DNA of 64,000 nucleotides. Origin: Anas platyrhynchos (Eukaryota; Chordata; Aves; Anseriformes; Anatidae). The notes under the pieces were generated by a model. The model worked only from the letters and a program-made list of their open reading frames with translations. It was not told the DNA's origin and made no database searches. The stretch spans positions 51,995,501 to 52,059,500 of the forward strand of contig NC_092591.1 in the NCBI RefSeq assembly GCF_047663525.1, written 5' to 3'. This document shows positions 46,901 through 61,900 of the stretch, in pieces (position 1 is the stretch's first letter; the number at the start of each line of letters is the position of its first letter). A program made the translations under genes and the position numbers.

Positions 46901-49900
46901 TGAAGGCAGCCCATGTAATTGGTAAAGATACGGGCAAAAAGCTCAAGTGATAGCAAAAGGCAGCCGCTCGCCCTGTTAAATGATTCACCAGCTGTAGATG
47001 TTCAGATAAGCACCAGTGACAAGTGACTTCCCTGCAGCTCATAGTTTGCTGCAGTGAATTTTGTTTTCCTTGTTACCCAAGTGCGCTGTGGATGAGGAGC
47101 TGGAAGCAGAAGTTGCAGATCCTGGCCTCTGTGCAAAATCCAGCAGCCTGGCTCTGTTTGAGGGACGGGTTTTATATTATGGCCCCCCTCGTAGTGCAGC
47201 AAGAGTGTAAGCCTCTGATATGAGACCGCATTGGAGTGAGATTGACTTCTCTGTGGCATCAGACAGCTTGCTGGCTGAGACTTCATATGGAGCTCCTGGT
47301 GGTAGAACAGCCTGACAGGAGGCAACACAAGGCCAACCCAACATCTTGCAGCGTATCACCAAGATCCCGTCTAGTAAATGGGAATGCCTGCTCGGTAGGC
47401 CCTGCTGCTCCAGTTTCTGGCGAGTATTTCTGAGTGATGAGGCAGGTTAATTCCCAGCACTGCATGCAACGTTTCGTTGTCTCAGTACACCCTCACCAGA
47501 AAAGCCTTCAAGCCGTATCTGTTGCTCTAGCAGCTGTTTCCAGGTCACATCTTTCTTGGAGTCGGTTCCTATTCCTTTTTTTGGCCTGAGTCCTCCTTCA
47601 GTTGTGTGTTCCTGCAAGGCCAGGGACCGAGTCATTGTATCTCTAGTGAAATTACATCCGCGTGGTGCATGTGTTTGAAAACCTTTTTGTTTCATAACTC
47701 CCAGCGTGAAGTTCAGACTAACATATAACCTATTTTAGGCTGTGCTTTTACGATAGCAGGGAAAGTGGCTGCTCTACAGAAGCACCAGTGTACTTCAAGA
47801 GGACAGAGGAACTTGGCAGAGCGAGGACAGGTTAAATATGGTGCAGCCAACAGTTTTCATGCTCGTTCTTGGATTTGCTGGCAGACACTAGCTGCTGTCA
47901 GGCACCAGAGACCTGACATAGCAGAGCTGAGGTAGGGTGTTCACTGAGGTCACATTTGGGCTTGGTGGAGACGATTAGAGCCGAGCACGTTGTGCTGGAC
48001 TCCAAAATGTGCCTTTATGTGGACTGCTATAAACACTGGAGAAGTCAGTCCGGAGTGACTAAACTAAAAGTGGCAAAGAGCTCCCAGACAGATGGCTCAA
48101 AGCAGGCATGAGGAAGCGTTGCCAGGAGCAGAGAGCCTCAGGCAAGGAATCTGAGCTGGCCGAAAGTTGTTTTGTTTTCATGTGCTGAAGTTTGTGAGGA
48201 GATGACCAGGAGAACAGCGTGAAGGAGCAAGGCTCTCAGCCTGTCCTGTGCTGAGAAGACCAGCCCCTCGGTAAGGGACATCTGAATCTCATGGGGAGAG
48301 CCATCGTGTTTGATTCCTACTTAGTACAAGAAGAGGAGCGTTACCTGTTAAGTCTTCATTTGGTGACGGATTTGCATGTGAGTGTGTCCCGAGTTGCGGC
48401 AAGGCACGGTGTGATTCATGGCCGGCTTTCAGGTTAGTGAGTGCACTGCTGCTGTCAGTCTGACTGCATGGGTACGCCAGCAGGTTGAGATGAAAACAAA
48501 GGTCTGTGCATACACTAAAACTAGAGAAAAAGCAGCCACCCGAAGCCAAGGAAAACTGAAAATCTAGTGCAGGCAAACAGAAACCGATTTTCTGCTTGCA
48601 GAGCATCTTCTGTGCTACATTCAGCAGTCGCTCAGTCTCATCTTGAAAATGGCAGGTGGGTGTTTGCTTCGCTGTTTCTCTAAGGTTGGTTTTCTTGGCC
48701 ATCTGACCTTGTTCTTGACTGCGTTTCTTATTCTGCTAAGTCTGTTGTGTGCTAAACAAAACAAATTGCTCTTTATTGCTGGCGTGTGTGTAACACAGAG
48801 CACCTTCCCTGACGCAGTCTCCAGCACGCGTGCCTCTGGATTAGCGTGTACAGAGAGACCTCGGCTGGAGATCGGTGTGAATCCACCCAAGTTTGGGACT
48901 TGTCATCCAACTGCAGGATGATGACCTGAAGCATGTTAGACCTCACGCCTCCGTATCCTCAAATTTGGCATCCCGGCCTCTTACCCTGTTTCGTGTCAGC
49001 GTTAAGTGTGAAGTGGGCCGACAAGATGATGCCCATCGACTGTTGGAACCCGATGGTTGTGTGGTGGAGGCTGTGCCCGGTGCCTGACAACTTTCTCCCA
49101 TTGCAGGAGCTTCACAGCAAAAAGCACGAGTGTGCAGGAAGGCCCAGGGAAAGCCAGAAGAGCAATGTCAGCAAGACTGTACAATCCACTGGCTTTTCAT
49201 CTAGCTGATTTTTTTATTTTGCATGCATGTAAAGCCGAATCCCTACCTGTTTTTAACAAGCCAGTTGAGAAATGAAACCCATGCTATGAAGTGCCTGCCC
49301 TAAAAATACAGCATAGGATGAAGTTGTTCATTAACCAGCAATGCCTAATGGGTTGTGTGTGGGTTGGCGCTGTTGGCTGATGAAATTACTACTCAATATT
49401 AACATGTTTAGGTATCTTGTGAGAGTGTTTATCTCTTCCTGTAGTTTGACTAACAGAACACAGTGTTTTTAGGATTTGGCAGCGAGCAGGCAGCAGGAAG
49501 CAGTCTGCCTTTCTGAAAACAAATTCTTGTTTATTGCAGATTTGTATGGGTGATCTCCATCTCTTGTTTTGATTTGGCTGAGCACACAGCTGATATCTAT
49601 TTGGCTACTGTCGAAAATAAACCTCAGCTAGAATATACACATTGGAAATTTGTTTTGTACCAGTAAACATCACCGCCAATACACTGCAGACAATTGGTGT
49701 TAGGAACCAAGTGCTGTTTTCCTTCGTGTTTAGATCTGTTTTCTATGATGCTCATAGCCACTGTGCTCTGTTGAAGTGATCTCAGTTGAGCAGACCTACT
49801 GGATAATACAGAAACTTGGTCAGGTTTTATGTTTGAAGTGCTACAGGCGTTTAAAATTTCTTTTCCCTGCAGCTCAGCTCTTTTTAACAATACCAAAATG

Positions 49901-52900
49901 GTTAATGATGCTTTTTAGCAGACCCTGCAGCTGTAAGCTTTCAAGTAGCTGAATATTTATTACAGAAACTCAATTCAGCATCATTTTTCTAGGTGAGCCT
50001 TTGTGACATCCGTTGGAACAAGTATCTGCTGACACTCTCTGCTCATCATTTGGATAAGCCCGAGAGTTTATTTTCCACTTTAGTAGCTTGTCTTTCTTAC
50101 ACTGAAGCCTATACAGAAATTTCTGCAGCTTTTTTTTTTTTTCCAGAAATGCCATTTTAGTATCACATTAGCGTAGAGTATCTTGAGATAGCAAGAATAT
50201 ACCGAAGGGCAGGCAGCAGTTTTTAGATCCTTCTCTCCTACTTGAGACTGCAAAGGGTTCTGGTCTAGTGGGAATTGCCTTAATTTCTAAGCGAAGTGGC
50301 AAAAATACAATATTTACAGTCTATAAAACAAGTACGAGGAGCCCATTTTGTTGCCTACCATACATCAATGTAGTGTCTTTTCCAGCATCTTCCTGTCATA
50401 ATCTGCCTTCTGCGTGTCATTGCTTTTAGCTGTTCTCATACCTCAGCTAGTAGTGAGAGATCCACCTTACTTTGAAAAAAAGGAAAAAGGAAAAGTGTAA
50501 TCTAAAAATAGTTGATTGTGGTATTCATTTGCCGTCTTTTTTAGATAATAATAATAATAATTCCTGGTGTATGTAACTGAACTGTGACGAAAAAATAAAC
50601 TGGAAGATTTGGCAAAGGTCTAAGTACTCTGAGACTTTGATACCTGCAGGTAACACAGGAGGCTCTCTAAAACTTCAGGGTTTGATTCAGCTCTTGTGTC
50701 TTTTGTTACACAAATTCAGCGTCTTGCTGAATCAGGTTCTTGCTGTACTTCCGTGACGGTGAGTAACCTCGAACTGTGCTTTAGAAAGAAACTTTCACCT
50801 CTGGGCAAAGTTGAACAGAGAACAAAATTTAAAAGTGGTTTCCTGGCAGACTTTCTGCAGTCTAGCAGTAGGAGCCATTAGAGTTTCAAGGCAGGCTTTT
50901 CAGCATTATTTTTTTCCTGTTTACTATGCTTGAATCAAAGTCAGTTTCTTGCATTTCAAGCAGTTCATCTTGAATGGCACAGTTTCAGCACTTCAGAGAA
51001 GGAGTAAATGAACGTGGTGCTTTGCCATCAGCCAAGCACTTTGAGTTAAAAGTAAATAATTGGATCAAGCAACGGTTCTGGTGCAAGAGTCCCTTCTAAC
51101 CGTGAGGCTCTTGCATGTGTTCTGCAGGTTGACTTCTGTTTTGTTTCCACCTGAAAGAGCTTTCTGGGGGGTTCCTTACATTTTGTGAAAGATTAGCTAA
51201 ATCTAAATATGCGTTTATTTCTTTTTTTTTCCTCTTCTGAGTGCCCTGTTGAGATGGTAAGGCACATCAGATGTAGACTTTGAAGGGGTGAAGGATCTGT
51301 AGTGTTGGCAGGCCGTTGTCCCATGTTTCATAAAAGTGAAGCCACCGTTTCCAGTGCTGTTTGAATTTATGGTAACAACCTCAGCTCTGGTCTAAAACAA
51401 GGCAGCAAGCATCAGATGTTATGATTTTTAACTCTTGGCTGTGGGTGGATGTATCTGCAACTTTCTGTTTGATGAAAGTGTGACACGCTAAGCGAAAACA
51501 AGCTTTGCACGGTAAAAGGTTCAATCCTAAGATAAAAAGAAGGAGCTGAGAACACGGGTACTGGATGGCACCTGCTGCGGTGTTGAAATACAACATGACT
51601 GCTTCTGAGAGAATACCTGCTCTCTAGTAAAGCTTAATGGTTGAAGGCAGTTCTAGACTGGTTTCCAGAGTAAAGTGTTTGTTTGTTTGTTTATTTGCTT
51701 TCCCTACTAGTTAATTTCATTAAATTTGGCATTAAATGCAAACTCTGTGCCACACACATCTTTACCAGTGCTTTGAAGAGATACAAACTCGTCTTCATTC
51801 CAGCCATTCCCGGGCTGTGCCATCAGCGAGTCTGGAGAAGCTCAGTCAGACAGGGGTCACCTATGCCCTTTATTTTGCAACAGGAGGCTTTCGGTGCAGT
51901 TATTTGCAAACACCAGGACTGTCAAGAGGGAAGCTATGGCTGTAAGTTAGTGGATACATGCCCTGTGCACTGTGAGATCGTACACAATTGTAAAATCTAC
52001 ACCTATATGGATGTAACATGCTCTTCCTTCCAACTGTTCCAGTACCATTGCTGTTTTCTGTCAAATATTCAAATATTTTCTCTAGTGGATGCCACGAAGA
52101 TTTAGTTCAACTGTGCAAAGACAAGAGACGTGATGAAAAGAAAAATAAGGTGGTGGTTTATGCAAAGCTTCCTGGTGGAGCCAGTCTCCCTCCTATTTTT
52201 TTTGTTCTAGATATTTTCTTGAAATTGGAGGCATTTCCACAGTGGGATCAGCCTGCTAGGAGACTACTAAGTAGAGGAATCAAGTGTTGGTAAGAGCACA
52301 AATAGGACATGAGCCTGAATGAAACCAGTATCTACCTGAAGTCTTTTAGAGTGTCTTTCTAGTGGGCAGAAAGAGATGTAATCCAGAGCAGTCCTCCAGG
52401 TGCCCACTAAATACATATTATTTGGACTATAGCATTTCAGACTAAAGAAATCTTTGACAGATGAGTGAAACCATGAGGGCTTTTCTGAATCTCCTGTTTG
52501 TGTTGCCATCCCTTCAATTTTTACTTTTTTTTTCTTTTTTTCAGCCCACAGAAAAGCTCTATCCTGTCTTATCTTTGTGTTCAGTATGCTGTTGTCCAAT
52601 TTTGGGGGGTGTGAAAAAGAAAAGTGAAGAGGTGATGGGCAGGCCTGGCACAGTGAAGGTGGGGAACGCAGGTCTCAGGCCCTGCAGGAGTCCGAGCTGT
52701 GTGCTCGTTTTCAGCAGGTGCTGTTACCCACCTACCTTTAGCACTGCTGGTACTGTTACCTCTGCCCTGTGGATTATGCTGATATTAAAGCTTTGTGTGC
52801 TACCTGCTCGCTGTGGTAAATTCATCGTGAGGTAGAATTGGCGCCCTCGGCATCTGAGGCGGCGCGGCTGATCTGACAGCCGAGTAGGTCAGCACTGTTT

Positions 52901-55900
52901 TTTCCCAGCACTGTAAAAATAAAATGTGTTCAATCCGTGAAGAGGATGGTGAAGGAAGGTGGGTAACAAACCCAAAGTCCTGACAGTATTCCTGGCTGAA
53001 TCTGAGAGGAGAAGGTTGCCTGTCGGGTGGCAGTAGCAGAGGCCTGTGGCTGCCAGGGGTTAGCCCTGAGGTAAGAGCTGCTTGCCTCAGGCTGGTTCGG
53101 GCTGGTGTGCTGATCTGGCTCAGTGCTAATGGTCCAATCTTCTTGAGATATTTCTCAGCTGGATTAAATGAGCTGCTTCTCAGAGGAGCTGTAAGATTAC
53201 AGGTAGTAAGAAAAGGGAAGATGCCCCCACTTGGCAGCAGGGATCACCCCAAGCAGCTCAGGCTGATTCCTGCTGAGGGCCAGGTTGATGTTATTTGTCT
53301 CATTTGTAGGCATGATATCATAAGATCTCCCGTAGATTTCAATTAAGAATCTGTTTTCATTTGTGTCATATGGCATTACTCTGTAGGTCTGGATGCTTTT
53401 TATTTCCTTAGTTAAAATCATCCAGTGCCTTCGTACTGGAGATGTGCAAGCTGAAGAGAACAAGAAGCAATACATTGCATTCAGCTCACTTTTACGAACT
53501 ACCAAAAATGCTTTGAATACTTCGGTTGCGTTGGATCAAGTTTCCTTTCCAAGCCTTGTATTTTTGACCAGTGTTGCTACTTATTTCTTTCCCATTCAAA
53601 TTGTTGTTCAGAAGTTACTGGATCTAAGTGGATTTTTATATCTAGGACCTAATAGTGAAGTCTTGAGGTTTCATTGTCAGAAATGATGAAACCTAAATGC
53701 AACATTGGATTGATAGTATTCAGTTTATTTTAGAGCCTTTTGTTCAGGCTTTGCGTTGGTCTTGGAGACAATAACTGCTAAGATTATTAAATAATAATAA
53801 CTTTCTACTAAATTGAAGGGGTTTGCTATTGTTAGAAAGTCTTCATCTTGTGACAGACTGAGGCCAGATCTGGAGTTGAAAACCCAAAGACTAACTAAGA
53901 TCATGCATGCTGCTGAAGCTGCTAGATATGATATAATTTCCTGGTAGATTGACGTAACTTTATGAGTGAATTCAAGGGTGTTGCTGTTCGGCTGCTTTTG
54001 TCACTTTTATTTCTGCTGCCAGGTGATAGTTGATAGGAATTTGGAGCCACTCAGTTAAACAGAAGCTGTCTCTGAGTATGACTCTATTTCTGAATGAATG
54101 CTCATCTGAAATCATTCAACTTTCACAATAAGCTTTTTTAAACTTCCAGAATAAGGTTTTGGAAAAGATCATCTCATTACAACCCCACCTGCCAAGGGTG
54201 TGGTGGGGTTGTAATGGGGATGGGGCTTTGAGCAACCACGTCAGGTTGCTCAAAGCCCCATCAGGCCTGGCCTTGAGCACTTCCTGGGATGGGGCACCAA
54301 CACCTTCTCTGGGCAGCCTGTGCCAGGGCCTCACCACCCTCTGAGTAAAGAATTTTTTCCTTATATCTTATCTAAATCTTAATATTTTTTAGTTTAAAGC
54401 CATTACTCCTTGTCCTATAACTACACTCCCTGACAAAGTTCATCTGCTTTCTCGTAAGTTCCCCTTTAGGTACTGGAGGGCTGCAATGAGGTCTCCTCGG
54501 AGCCTTCCCTTCTCCAGGCTGAACAACCCCAACTCCCTCAGCCTGTCTTAACAGTGATGCCTGCATAATATTCTGCAAAAAAATCACTCCCCAGATGCAG
54601 TTAGTCGGTGAAAGTGGTGCTCATAGTTGACTTTGCTCTCAGTGACAGTATGATATTGTGCAAACAGCCTTTAGGAGTCAGAGGAACGGTGCTGTTTTGG
54701 AGTGCGTGATTAAGGGCTTTAAATAGTAAAATTTACCTTTGTTTTCTTTGCAAATTCATACCTCATTCACTTGCACATACCGTGATAATTTCTCCAGCAA
54801 ATGAGGTATGAACAAGTTCTGCATTCACTACATAACTCTGTTTTATGAGCAACGTGGTCAAAGTGAGGTGGGGCCCATCGGAGGAAATAGGGCATAGAAC
54901 TGTAAGTAAAATGCTGTGGACTTTAATACTTCAATTAACAACATTGTTAGTTGTGTTTTTTTTTTGCTACTGCTTTTCTGTGCTTCTGGGGATCATTGTG
55001 GATCCTCTATTGCCCTTTGCTGGCAACAATTAAATCTATAATCTCCAAATTCATAGGGTAACTGCTATCAGTTAATTATTACTTTCTCTTGGTTTGGTGA
55101 TATAATAATTAATTCACCAGGGAAGAAGATGAGTGTGCAGATAGCCACCACCCAAAAAGTCTGCATGCTGAGAGGAGCAGTTCAGCCTGTGATTTGAAAA
55201 GGAAAATTTAGCCAAATTTAGCAAAGAACAACCTTGTAGGTTGTTTGTTTGTTTTTTTTCTTTGGTTGGTTTTGAGGTGGAGGGAACACAGGAACAGAGA
55301 AATACTTGGTTTTGCCTAGGAGATTGAGTCCTTGCTTAGTAGGGAGGTTTTCAAGGAAGGTGGGCCTAAATGTCAGTAGTCCAGAAAATGTAGAGTTGAG
55401 CTTCTTCTTTGACTTAGAGCCAGAATAACCTGGCTCAAGGCTTGATCTGCTGAGAGTTAACATTAAAAATGAGCAGCAATTTACTGTTGTCCTACTGGAG
55501 CTGCAACTCCCTGCAATAAGAGAGAGGTCCAGGAATATGCCCAAGTTGTTTGGAAAGTTGGAAGAAAAATAAAAGCAGGAGCTTAGAGGCTCTGCTGCTA
55601 TATGTGGTAGGCTTTTCCATTAAATTATAATGTCACCACGTTTGTGTAGATGAAATAAATGCAGCAAAGCAATCACACCTGGCACAGAATGCTCCCATTG
55701 CTTCAGTAAATTTAAAAAATAGAAACGGATTAAGGCAGAAAGCGGTGGGCAGCCCTTGTAGGGGAGGTGTCAATGCTAACTCACAAGTAGTATTTATGTC
55801 TTCGTGCAGCAGTTGGTTCCATTTTCTGTAAGTTTGAATGTAAACTGAGCAGATCCAGGGATATCTTGCTGTAGATCATCTACCACAACATCCTGAGGTA

Positions 55901-58900
55901 CAATTCCATGAAATGGATGAACTCTTCGACATTAAAAAATAATGATAGAAAGAGGAGATCTTGCTGTTCTTCCCACCCTCCTTCCTCGTCCTGTCATCAC
56001 ATCCTCCTGGACGTTTCCTCCCTTCTGTTCTCGCTCTCACTGGATCTTCAATGAGCTTATTTTAATTTACTAGTTCAGGTAGAGCAACAAATAGCAGCTT
56101 ACTGAAACCATTTAGGAACCAGTAAAAGTCAGCATATAACCACTCTTGTCTGTGACGTGCCTGTAATGTTGGAATTTATCGAGCTGCCAGTTCTTGTGTA
56201 TAGCTATGGAAGCTGCGGCACGGTCTTCTGTAATAAAGTTTTCAATCTTTGCCTGCTTACCTCTTGATTTCGTTCATTTACTTCTTCATCCTGAAGGCAA
56301 TAGATCTTCGGAAGGCTTAATACTGGGCTTGTGTGTTGAATTGGTTGTGTGGAAGAGTTGACTTGAAGGTGAAGTACTTTATACCTCTTGAGGAACCGGA
56401 TGGAGGCATTTTAAAGCTGTAAGAGAGAACAGATTTTTGCAATAGCACTTCCAGTTTATCTAGTACCTTAGTACTTCAGCAATAAGTACTCCTAGCAATG
56501 TTTTGTAATTTTGCTTGCCTCTTACGCTTAGAATTTGTGCACCTGAATAAACCAAAGTAGATTTGAAATTAAAGCGTGGGGTAGATTCTCCAATTACAAT
56601 GTTGTTGGATGTACAGATTAAAAATACAGGAATATTATGAATGGTGAGTGGCCATAAAATCTCTGAAATGACAGACTGTGGTTGAATGAGCATAACTTCC
56701 TATCTTATAAAATCACTCTAATTTAGAAAATGTCTTACCTGGACTGTTGAATTGTCTTGCAGGTGGATTCACCGATGAACTTGAGGAACCCGCATGATTT
56801 GGTAATACTAATGAGACAAGAAACAACAGTTAACTACCTCAAAGAACTGGAGGTAAAACAAAACTTTAAGTACTTACAAATTGCCTGAGGTACAGCATTT
56901 ATTTCATAGGAGTTTTAGTGATAGGCCTAGACAGGGAACAAACGTTATTGCTGGCATAGTTGTGCTTAACCAAAAGGATAAAGAATTATTCAGAATTCAG
57001 GATTTTTGGGCCACCCTGAGCAAATTGTCCAGGACCGTGTCCAGGTGGCTTTTGAAGATCTTCAAGGAGGGAGACTCCATGACCCCTCTGGGCAACCTAT
57101 ACCAGTGCGAGTTTAAATATGATAAGGATGGGCGCACAAATAGCTCTCAGCCTTTCTTTTGGCCACACATTCACTCCTCTTTCTCTTGTGCCAGATTTCA
57201 TTTTGTCAGATTAGTGTAACTAGCTAACTGAGAAGTTAACACCAGAGGTAACTTCAGGCAAATAAGAGAGGAGTACTGGAAGAAAAAAGCAGGACTGCCC
57301 CATATGTGATTATATTTCACTGATCTTTCTCATTGAGGTGTACTTATTTTTGTGGTAGTGGGCATTTTAGCTACTGTGAAAGAATAATTATAAGCTCTTT
57401 GGGACATGGTTTGTGGTTTGTAAATGACTAATATACAATTTGTGGCATACCAATGACTTTCAGAAGAAATAAATTATTTTAAGATCTCGCACAAGATGCT
57501 ATTACTGCATATATCTCGAGTGTTGCATAATAGTGTGTTATCAAATACACGTGGCTTTAAAAATGCAAATATTCTCTTTTCACACATACAAATCCTTCTG
57601 ATATTTAATGCGTTTTCAGTTTGCAGATCTAGGTGAGAATTAAATATAGCATCATGTCCTAGGATAGATTATTAGTCCATTGACTGCTCATAATAATGTT
57701 CTTTCTGGGGTGGAGTGTAGCCCCAAAGGCATGTCATAAGCTTACATAACAAAAATTGTTCTCCGTCTCAATTCTTGTTGGCCTGCTGCCTCAGTTAGAA
57801 TTTACATGCTGAATGGTTAACAGTTCATTTTGTTTGCAGCCTCTGATACTAATTTTGTGATGTCCTAAAGTGGAGAAAAAGGGTTTAAATATGAAAAGTT
57901 GGTTTATTGTTAACTACTATTTCTCCTTTTTCTGAATGGCCACCAATGAAATTGGGATTTTATAAGCCTTCTTTTTAGCTACAGCAAGAGAAATAAAGGC
58001 CTGTTCATGTTGTACTATCTTTGTTGAAAGTATTCATCTTCCATCTAAAACAAAAAATGTCCTACAGATATTATAAAATACCAGGAAAGACTCCCAGAAC
58101 GTTAAGAGAAAAAATCACATTTTCTTCAAATTGACATTGTTTTAAGGAAATAACTGGATTGTTCAACTGCTAGTTACTTTGCTTTCATCAGTATACGTTT
58201 TTCTGTTTCCTTTTTTTTTTTTTTCTCCTATTCCTACAGAAACGATTAGTTGCTCAAAAGATTCATATAGAGGAAAATGAGGACAGAGACACAGGGCTGG
58301 AACAACGGCACAATAAAGAGGACCCAGACTGCATTAAAGCAAAGGTGCCCTTGGGGGACCTAGATCTATATGACGGGACGTACATCACCTTAGAGAGCAA
58401 AGATATCCGGTAATAAGATGCTTTATATTTTAAGATCTTTACCTGAATGGAAAAAAAAATCTCTTACTGCAATTAAAAAGAAAAACACTGTCATGTGACT
58501 ATTCTTTTAGATGAGTCGTTTTACTTTATGTTAACATGAACTAACATTGAAAAAACATCTGTCCCTAATTACAAAGGGGTACCATTCAGAACTACAGTCT
58601 CCTCCCAGAACTCAGCCATGTTACTTGTTGAGACTACCCTAAGACTTCTCATTTCTTCCACCAGACTCCCTGTTAGTACTGCCAATGTAACTCTGTAGTG
58701 ATAGGAGCACACGTGAATTAAACTGAAGCCTTTCATGCAGAAGGGGATCAAATTTCCTTGAGTGCTTTGGTTTTTTTTTGAGCTAGGTATACTTCTTGGG
58801 GATTTTTTGTTTTGTTTTGTTTCGGGGGGCGGTCCAGCTGAGCCTTCTAGTCTGCATGTGTTGTTATTTGATGAGCATATAAATCATTAATCATCCTAGT

Positions 58901-61900
58901 GATACAGTAGGTTGATGGTGATGCATTTTGGAGGCTATCCAAATATTGATATCTTTTTAAAAGCAGATAGCAATTCATGTACTTTATAGTGGGTGACATC
59001 TTTAGACAACTGAAATCTGTGGAGACATCAGAAATGGTGTTGTGTACTCAAACACAGAGGCTTTGTAACAGTCAAATCAGAATATTGCGTCTGTCGACTA
59101 CAATATTGTATTTTCTGGACTATAATAGTATATTAATCTGGAGTCCACTATGTTGTGTTCTGTTCTCAGCCCTGAAGACTATATAGACACAAAGTCTCCA
59201 GTGCCTCCAGACCTGCAGCAGCCAGACTGTACAAAAGTTCTAGATCTTCCATACAGCATTCATGCTTTTCAGCACTTACGGGTAAGTGAGCAAATGGAAG
59301 TATGCTATTTTATTTTTTTCCCTATCAGCAAGAGGAACAGAAAACTCCTACTGGCAGTTCTCAGTCAAGGTTGAAAGATAATGTAATTTTTTTGAGACTG
59401 TCTCAGACTTTGAACCACAATTTTACCCTGCTTGAAGGACCTGCTTGTAAAGTTCATCTCTTTAGAATGGTTACAGAAGCATGGTGCAGAAATTGCTGCT
59501 GTTAACAATATTATATGAATACATTTTCAAATGCAGACCCAGCTTTCTTGATATTTATTTTATTACAAGTCTTGAAAACAGTTTTTCATCTACAAGGAAG
59601 GATTTTCTTATGAAGAAAACGGAAACAGAAGTTTTCTAGTTCTGTTCCTGGGTTTGTATGTAATTTGGAAACAAGTACCTTTTTTGTTCAGAGAAGAAGA
59701 AAGGGGAGAGAAGCGAGTAATTCCATAGCGTGTAACGTGACAAGTGAGAGTTAAGTGCCTCAGTGGTCATTAGTGAAATCAGTAGTTACCAAATGTGCGA
59801 AGTTACCAGGAGTTGGTACGTAGCCTGTAGCATTCCTCAAGCAGAGGGTGCTTTTAGAAGAAATGATGCTAATGACCGCTCAAGTGTTTGCCTCTCCATA
59901 ATAATAATATGTATTATTCATATGTCAAAAATGTAATATCCTGTCAAGTTTTGAAGATCTTGATATGACAGGATGATAGGAATGCAAAATAATCAAACTG
60001 TAAATTTTCCTGGAAGTCATGTTCTTGTTCTCTCACGTTCTCCAGTTTTTGAAGTGTCAGCAAATATCTATCTTCAACTTTTATTTTAGGGAGTCCAAGA
60101 AAGAGTCAATCTTTCTGCGCCCCTGTTACCTAAAGAAGATCCCATCTTCACATACTTGTCGCGGAGGCTGGGAAGAAGTATAGAAGAAATAGGACATCGT
60201 ATTTATGATGGACTAATGAAGGTATGAAACTGTAAACTTACTGTACACTCAAAAAGAGTGCTAAAAAGGTCTCAGAATATCAGATATGCCTAGTACATGC
60301 AGTCAGATCCAGTACTAGTTTTGTGCATATATTTCAGTTTTACATTTCAGTTACAAACGACAGAGTAAAAACATTTTCTGCTAGGTAAGCAGAAGCAGGT
60401 GAAAGCTTCAGCAAAGCCATTAAGTAGATACTTACTGTCATCTTTAATGACTCATCTATTTTTGTGGTCTATCAAGCCAAGTATGTTACTCTGTCAAAGT
60501 AATAAGAGCTTTTAAACAAAAATGCGGGTACTTAAAGAAAAAATGGTATTACTGCAATGTCTTAAGTGTAGTATTGAAATATCTGAAATTTTTAAATGTC
60601 TTCCTGTAAAATACAGGAATTCTTTCAACTCAAGCTGTCTGTCCCTTCATATTTCACCTCGCTTAGCATTTTTACCTGTATGAAAGGCAGAAGTTCTGTT
60701 TCTTTCATACGCTTACATGCTGATTCATTCCTCCTGAAGATTCACAACTGTTGCCAAATGACAGCTTCCCAGAGGAAAAGGATATCTAAAGGATAGAGTT
60801 ATCAGTGCTCAGTTTTCTATCCCATAGTAATTAAAGCCCTGAATAAACTTTTAGTTCATGTCTTAGTTGATTGTATAGTCCGTGCATTTCTCTTTACTGC
60901 AGAACTCTTCTTCCTGGGTACTTTATAATATGGCTTCTTTTTACTGGCGAATAAAAAACGAACCATACCAAGTAGTTGAATGCGCCATGCGTGCCCTTCA
61001 TTTTTCTTCAAGGTGAGAATTGCTGACAGATTTCTTTTCAGATTGTTTTTCTAGTTATCCTAATTACTAAACAAGTTTTAATTTTTAGGACTGTTTCCTA
61101 GGAAATAAAAAAAAAAAAGTAACAAGAATTTAACTTATTTTTTATATGCTAAATGAGGCATATATGTAATTTAGACACCTGATTCTTCTTTCAAATTGCA
61201 TATTTAATATGTGACTGAAGAATGAGTGTGTTCTTCTGCATGATTCTTACACAGCCTAACCTTCTTTTAATCTTTCCTTCTTTTTCTTCTTTCCTTTTTT
61301 TTGGTTTTGTTTTTTGTTTGCTTGTTTCTAGGCAAAATAAAGATATTGCACTGGTAAATTTGGCAAATATTCTGCACCGAGCTCACTTCTCTGCAGATGC
61401 AGCTATTGTGGTCCATGCAGCTCTGGATTACAGTGACTTCTTTACCAGCTACTACACTTTGGGAAATATATACGCAGTAAATATTATCTTTATTTTTCAA
61501 GAGTCATAGAAAATCAAATAATACTTAATCTTTCTGGCTTGACTTTAGTCTTCTACAGTGTATCTTGTGTTCCACATGCATTACAGACTTAATGTTTAAG
61601 GTTCCATCAAAATATTTCCATCCTACAGCCTCCCTTTAACAAATACAGTGGCTTGGGTTTCTGAAAAGACAGGCTGCTTGTTAGCACAGGTTAAAATCTG
61701 AGTCAATGACTTCTTTAAAAGTAATTTTTATAAAGATAAAATATTACAGAGCAATGGCTAATTCTTTTTCTCTTCATCATTCTTTAGATGCTTGGGGAGT
61801 ACAACCACTCAGTCCTGTGTTATGATCATGCTCTACAGGCCAAGCCAGGTTTTGAGCAAGCTGTGAAAAGGAAGCATGCTGTCCTATGTCAGCAAAAACT

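Larger units (their letters stand above)
43970..56762 (+). other. TTC17: TTC17 intron 1 (12.8 kb)
   Basis: A long first intron between a canonical GTGAGG donor and a TTGCAG acceptor. It contains a GT microsatellite (about 45413-45430), degraded CR1 sequence (46610-46690 and 54155-54560), hairpins (54175-54262), and a 13-bp inverted repeat (54755-54767 with 54800-54812). No nested gene was recognised. Open frames such as 48289-48702 (minus) and 51683-52105 (plus) have no family resemblance. Confidence 0.85.

Noticed and set aside
48289..48702. 137-codon minus-strand frame in TTC17 intron 1
   Set aside because: No domain, no splice or promoter context, composition compatible with chance.
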